NCBI GenBank assembly: GCA_025057695.1 | Contig: JANWVB010000016.1 | Location: forward strand, 1 to 19,129 | DNA: 19,129 bases | Reading direction: 5' to 3' | Origin: Patescibacteria group bacterium | Lineage (GTDB): Bacteria; Patescibacteriota; Microgenomatia; UBA8517 | Shown here: positions 16,844 to 19,129 of the stretch, in pieces | Numbering within the stretch: the stretch's first letter is position 1 | Layout of the letters: each line of letters starts with the position of its first letter | The notes under the pieces: model-generated | What the model was told of the DNA's origin: nothing | The model's input: the letters and a program-made list of their open reading frames with translations, nothing else | Database searches by the model: none | Position numbers and translations under genes: made by a program

Positions 16844-16921
16844 TTTATGCGTTGCGTAAGAAAATTTGTTTTCAGCTATAATTTTTGTAGCTGATAATTG
16901 TGTTGTTACTCAGCGCATAAA
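16844..16921 (+). repeat. Long hairpin C in the 23S-5S spacer
   Basis: The arm 16844-16862 pairs with 16903-16921 over about 17 of 19 positions. Inside is a second hairpin, TCAGCTA/TAGCTGA (16872-16878 with 16888-16894). It begins about 20 nt after the 23S 3' end and is probably a processing structure for the 3' end of pre-23S. Confidence 0.7.
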
Positions 16922-16957
16922 AAAAGGGATAGCTTTTTTACTTTCTCTTCAGGAATC

Positions 16958-16980
16958 AAAGCGCAATAACTTTGCGTTTT
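16958..16980 (+). other. Small hairpin immediately upstream of 5S
   Basis: AAAGCGCAA and TTGCGTTTT form a 9-bp stem (one G-U pair) with loop TAACT. The stem ends 4 nt before the 5S 5' end. The trailing T-run makes it look like a weak terminator, but its position between 23S and 5S favours a 5S processing role. Confidence 0.45.
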
Positions 16981-16983
16981 GAC

Positions 16984-17107
16984 ACGGCTCAGTGACTTGA
17001 GCGGCATCGACCCACCTCTTCCCATTCCGAACAGAGAAGTGAAAGGTGCCAGCGGTGACGATAGTATATGGGCGACCGTATGCGAAAATAGCTCGTTGCT
17101 GGGCCGT
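16984..17107 (+). rRNA. 5S ribosomal RNA
   Basis: About 124 nt. The terminal helix ACGGCTCAGTGAC (16984-16996) pairs along its full 13 nt with GTTGCTGGGCCGT (17095-17107). The conserved loop segment CCCATTCCGAACAGAGAAGTGAAA (split here as CCCATTCCGAAC and AGAGAAGTGAAA) is present near 17020-17044. It follows 23S by about 160 bp. A run of seven T (17107-17113) begins at the last paired base, so the terminal helix and T-run together resemble an intrinsic terminator. Confidence 0.95.
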
Positions 17108-17134
17108 TTTTTTAAAAATTTTAGATGCTTTTTG

Positions 17135-17163
17135 TTGTTTGGGTTTTTTAATTTTAGTAGAAT
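17135..17163 (+). promoter_or_regulatory. Candidate promoter for the S1 gene
   Basis: TTGTTT (17135-17140) and TAGAAT (17158-17163) are separated by 17 bp. Transcription would start near 17170 and give a leader of about 50 nt with the Shine-Dalgarno site. It lies after the T-run that follows 5S, so S1 need not depend on rRNA transcription. Confidence 0.4.
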
Positions 17164-17203
17164 CTTGGTTAAGAGTTTTATGTTGAGATTGATTGTTATA
17201 AAG

Positions 17204-17211
17204 AAAGGTGG
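17204..17211 (+). promoter_or_regulatory. Shine-Dalgarno site selecting a GTG start
   Basis: AAAGGTGG (core AGGTG at 17206-17210) lies 9 nt before the GTG at 17220. An ATG at 17213 is too close to be used and is out of frame; it would give only MNSVNKN then stop. This is the only clear Shine-Dalgarno site among the complete genes in the window. Confidence 0.7.
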
Positions 17212-17219
17212 TATGAACA

Positions 17220-18332
17220 GTGTCAACAAAAATTAAAGCTGATTCTTCTAAAGATGTAATGGCGGAATTGTTGTCTAAACATTCCCCTTTTGTCAAGACC
17301 TTCAAAGCAGGTGATAAAGTAAAAGGAAAAGTTTTGCGTATTGAGCATGATCGTGTTGTGCTTGATATTGGTGCAAAATCAGAAGGAATTGTTGCGGAGA
17401 AAGCTTTTAAAGAATCTTCTGATTTTGTCAAAACTCTTAAAGTTGGCGATGAAGTTGAAGCTCGTGTTCTGATCCCAGAAACTAACGAAGGTTTTACGAT
17501 CCTTTCTTTCAGAAGCGCTTCATATGACGCAACATGGGCTAATATAGAAGATTCTTTCCAGAAAGGGGAGGAATTGCAGGTTGTTGTCAAAACGGTTATG
17601 CCTTCAGGACTTATAGTTGATATTTTAGGCTTGACTGGTTTTATCCCCACATCTCAGATAGGCAAAGAATTATCAAAAGATATTCAGCAGTTGCAAGGCA
17701 AGACATTGACAGTGCGAATTTTTGATTTGGATTATGAGAAACGAAAAATAATTTTATCCGAAAAAGAAGTGTCAGAGAAAGAGGAGTTGTCAAAAATTCG
17801 CGAAGCCATGCAACAGATAGAAATAGGAGATGTGTATGAAGGGCAAGTTGTGAATATTTCTGATTTTGGATGTTTTGTTCAGATTCCAGTAATTTTAGAA
17901 AAAGGCAAAGATAGAGAAGAGGTGAAGGTTGAAGGTTTAGTGCATATCTCTCAATTGTCTTGGGAAAAGGTTGTAAATCCTTCCGACTTTGTTTCTATTG
18001 GCCAAACTTTGAAAGTTACTGTAATTGAAAAAAGAGATGGAAAGTTAGCATTATCTGTTAAGCAAGCCCAAGAAGATCCTTGGAGCAAGGCTTTGGAGAA
18101 ATACCAAAAAGACACGAAAGTTATGGGAGTAGTTACAAAAGTCTCTGAATATGGCGTTTTTGTGCAATTGGAAAAAGGCATTGAAGGTTTGGTGCATATA
18201 ACAAAAATTCCTCCCGGTCAAAAATATGAGATTGGGAATGAGGTGAATGTTTATATAGAGGACATAGACGTTTCCGCCCGCAAGATATCATTAGGGCTTG
18301 TTTTGACTTCTAAACCTTTGGGGTATAAGTAA
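17220..18332 (+). CDS. rpsA: 30S ribosomal protein S1, four S1 domains
   Basis: 370 aa with four S1/OB-fold RNA-binding repeats at about residues 30-98, 116-181, 202-281 and 299-361. Typical motifs are GDKVKGKVLRI, GLTGFIPTSQI, GQVVNISDFGCFVQI...EGLVHISQLSW and GVVTKVSEYGVFVQL...GIEGLVHITKI. The protein binds mRNA on the small ribosomal subunit and helps initiation, especially on mRNAs with weak Shine-Dalgarno sites. It is shorter than the six-domain E. coli protein (557 aa), as in many Gram-positive and reduced genomes. Repeats 3 and 4 are the most canonical. The start is the GTG at 17220, chosen by its Shine-Dalgarno site. It lies just after 5S and upstream of radA on the same strand, with separate promoter-like sequence. 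The family call is strong; a general S1-domain RNA-binding protein is the only alternative. Confidence 0.85.
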   Translation: MSTKIKADSSKDVMAELLSKHSPFVKTFKAGDKVKGKVLRIEHDRVVLDIGAKSEGIVAEKAFKESSDFVKTLKVGDEVEARVLIPETNEGFTILSFRSASYDATWANIEDSFQKGEELQVVVKTVMPSGLIVDILGLTGFIPTSQIGKELSKDIQQLQGKTLTVRIFDLDYEKRKIILSEKEVSEKEELSKIREAMQQIEIGDVYEGQVVNISDFGCFVQIPVILEKGKDREEVKVEGLVHISQLSWEKVVNPSDFVSIGQTLKVTVIEKRDGKLALSVKQAQEDPWSKALEKYQKDTKVMGVVTKVSEYGVFVQLEKGIEGLVHITKIPPGQKYEIGNEVNVYIEDIDVSARKISLGLVLTSKPLGYK

Positions 18333-18461
18333 CACTTCAAAAAGTTTTTTGTTTTTTTCAGTTATAGAGAGGTTTTTCTTCTAATATTGGGAATACATTT
18401 GTGTTGTTTAGTTGTTGAATTTAAAACTAGAACCAGTAATTTACTATGATAATATTTTTGT

Positions 18462-19129
18462 ATGTCGAAAACTAAATCATTATATGTTTGCCAGCAGTGT
18501 GGTTATTCCCAGACAGGTTGGGCGGGAAGATGTCCGGAATGCGGTAGTTGGGGGTCTTTGGTGGAATCATATGAGGAAAATAAATTGCCATTAAAAAGCC
18601 ATAAAAAATCTTTATTGAGTAATAAAAATCCAAGAATAAATTTATCAGATGTGTCATTTTCACACACGAAGAAAATACAAACAAATATTTCGGAATTGGA
18701 CAGAGTTCTTGGAGGAGGTTTGGTAAATGGCCAAGTTGTATTAATAGCTGGAGAGCCGGGTATAGGTAAATCGACACTGCTTATGCAAGTTGCGGAGAAT
18801 CTCTCAAAAAAAACTCAAAATCTTATTTTTTATGCATGCGGAGAAGAATCTGCACAACAGATAAAAGTTAGATCTGAGAGATTAGGTATTAGATCCAAAC
18901 AAATAGAACTCATTGAGAGCACTGACATAGATGAAATTGTTGATATTCTATCTAAAGAAGATTTGCCTGTTTGTGGACTTATAGTTGACTCTATTCAGAC
19001 TATGCAAACACTTGATTTAACAGGAATGGCAGGGTCAGTAGGACAAATTCGCGAGTGTGCTTTTCGGCTTGTTCGTTTGGCTAAAACTAAGAATATTCCC
19101 GTGTTTATAGTTGGGCATGTCACAAAGGA
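18462..19129 (+). CDS. radA: DNA repair protein RadA (Sms), 3'-truncated by window end
   Basis: RadA is a RecA-like ATPase/DNA helicase that helps branch migration and processing of recombination intermediates. The visible 222 codons start at ATG 18462 (MSKTKSLYVCQQCGYSQTGW). They contain the N-terminal zinc finger VCQQCG...RCPECGSWGS, a CxxC-x11-CxxC pattern at residues 10-28. The linker LDRVLGGGLVNGQVVLIAG leads into Walker A GEPGIGKST (near residues 99-107). FYACGEES follows, and a Walker B-type strand GLIVDSIQT lies near residue 180. The KNRFG motif and the Lon-like C-terminal domain would lie beyond the window. The start is the first ATG before the zinc finger; no strong Shine-Dalgarno site is seen, and a weak TATGAT (18445-18450) lies just upstream. 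The 129-bp gap after S1 is T-rich with no clear terminator. Confidence 0.95.
   Translation, partial: MSKTKSLYVCQQCGYSQTGWAGRCPECGSWGSLVESYEENKLPLKSHKKSLLSNKNPRINLSDVSFSHTKKIQTNISELDRVLGGGLVNGQVVLIAGEPGIGKSTLLMQVAENLSKKTQNLIFYACGEESAQQIKVRSERLGIRSKQIELIESTDIDEIVDILSKEDLPVCGLIVDSIQTMQTLDLTGMAGSVGQIRECAFRLVRLAKTKNIPVFIVGHVTK

Noticed and set aside
16949..17650. A 233-aa minus-strand frame
   Set aside because: It overlaps 5S and the start of the S1 gene, has low-complexity sequence and no domain, and the plus-strand S1 protein is unambiguous.
18412..18777. Frames on both strands near the window end
   Set aside because: They are shadows of radA, whose true frame starts at 18462 and runs off the window.

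Overview
This is an AT-rich bacterial chromosome segment that uses the standard bacterial code (TAA, TAG and TGA all close long reading frames). It looks like a member of the Candidate Phyla Radiation (Patescibacteria). That is an inference from several traits together: a VirD4/HerA-type ATPase with no membrane anchor, tRNAs without an encoded CCA tail, a 23S gene with AT-rich expansions and no 16S gene next to it, mostly genes without a Shine-Dalgarno site, and many large proteins of unknown family. No single trait proves it.

Region 1 (1-9.9 kb) is accessory-like. It holds the 3' end of a Pro/Thr-rich single-span membrane protein, a 760-aa coiled-coil/one-TM protein, a convergent 862-aa type IV secretion/conjugation-type ATPase on the minus strand, and three consecutive plus-strand genes (489, 370 and 414 aa). 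The three share a weak but ordered set of motifs and appear to be old tandem paralogs of an unrecognised family. This block is the best candidate for an undescribed system, but nothing in the sequence states its function.

Region 2 (9.95-12.0 kb, minus strand) is decaying. An intact 110-aa gene is followed by a broken gene of about 400 codons, with one frameshift and one in-frame TAA. That gene has an export-signal-like N-terminus and a GGGLC motif resembling VanW. Upstream lies a short fragment with an in-frame TAG whose C-terminus matches that of the 110-aa protein.

Region 3 (12.0-17.1 kb) is a dismantled rRNA operon. It runs tRNA-Ile(GAU), a VanZ-like membrane protein gene, tRNA-Ala(UGC), 23S and 5S. 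These are the two tRNAs of a classic 16S-23S spacer, but no 16S lies in the 12 kb upstream. The 23S is flanked by unusually long local hairpins and has its own candidate promoters, so it is probably transcribed independently of 16S.

Region 4 (17.2 kb to the end) is core genome: a four-domain ribosomal protein S1 gene with a clear Shine-Dalgarno site and GTG start, then the 5' part of radA, which runs off the window.
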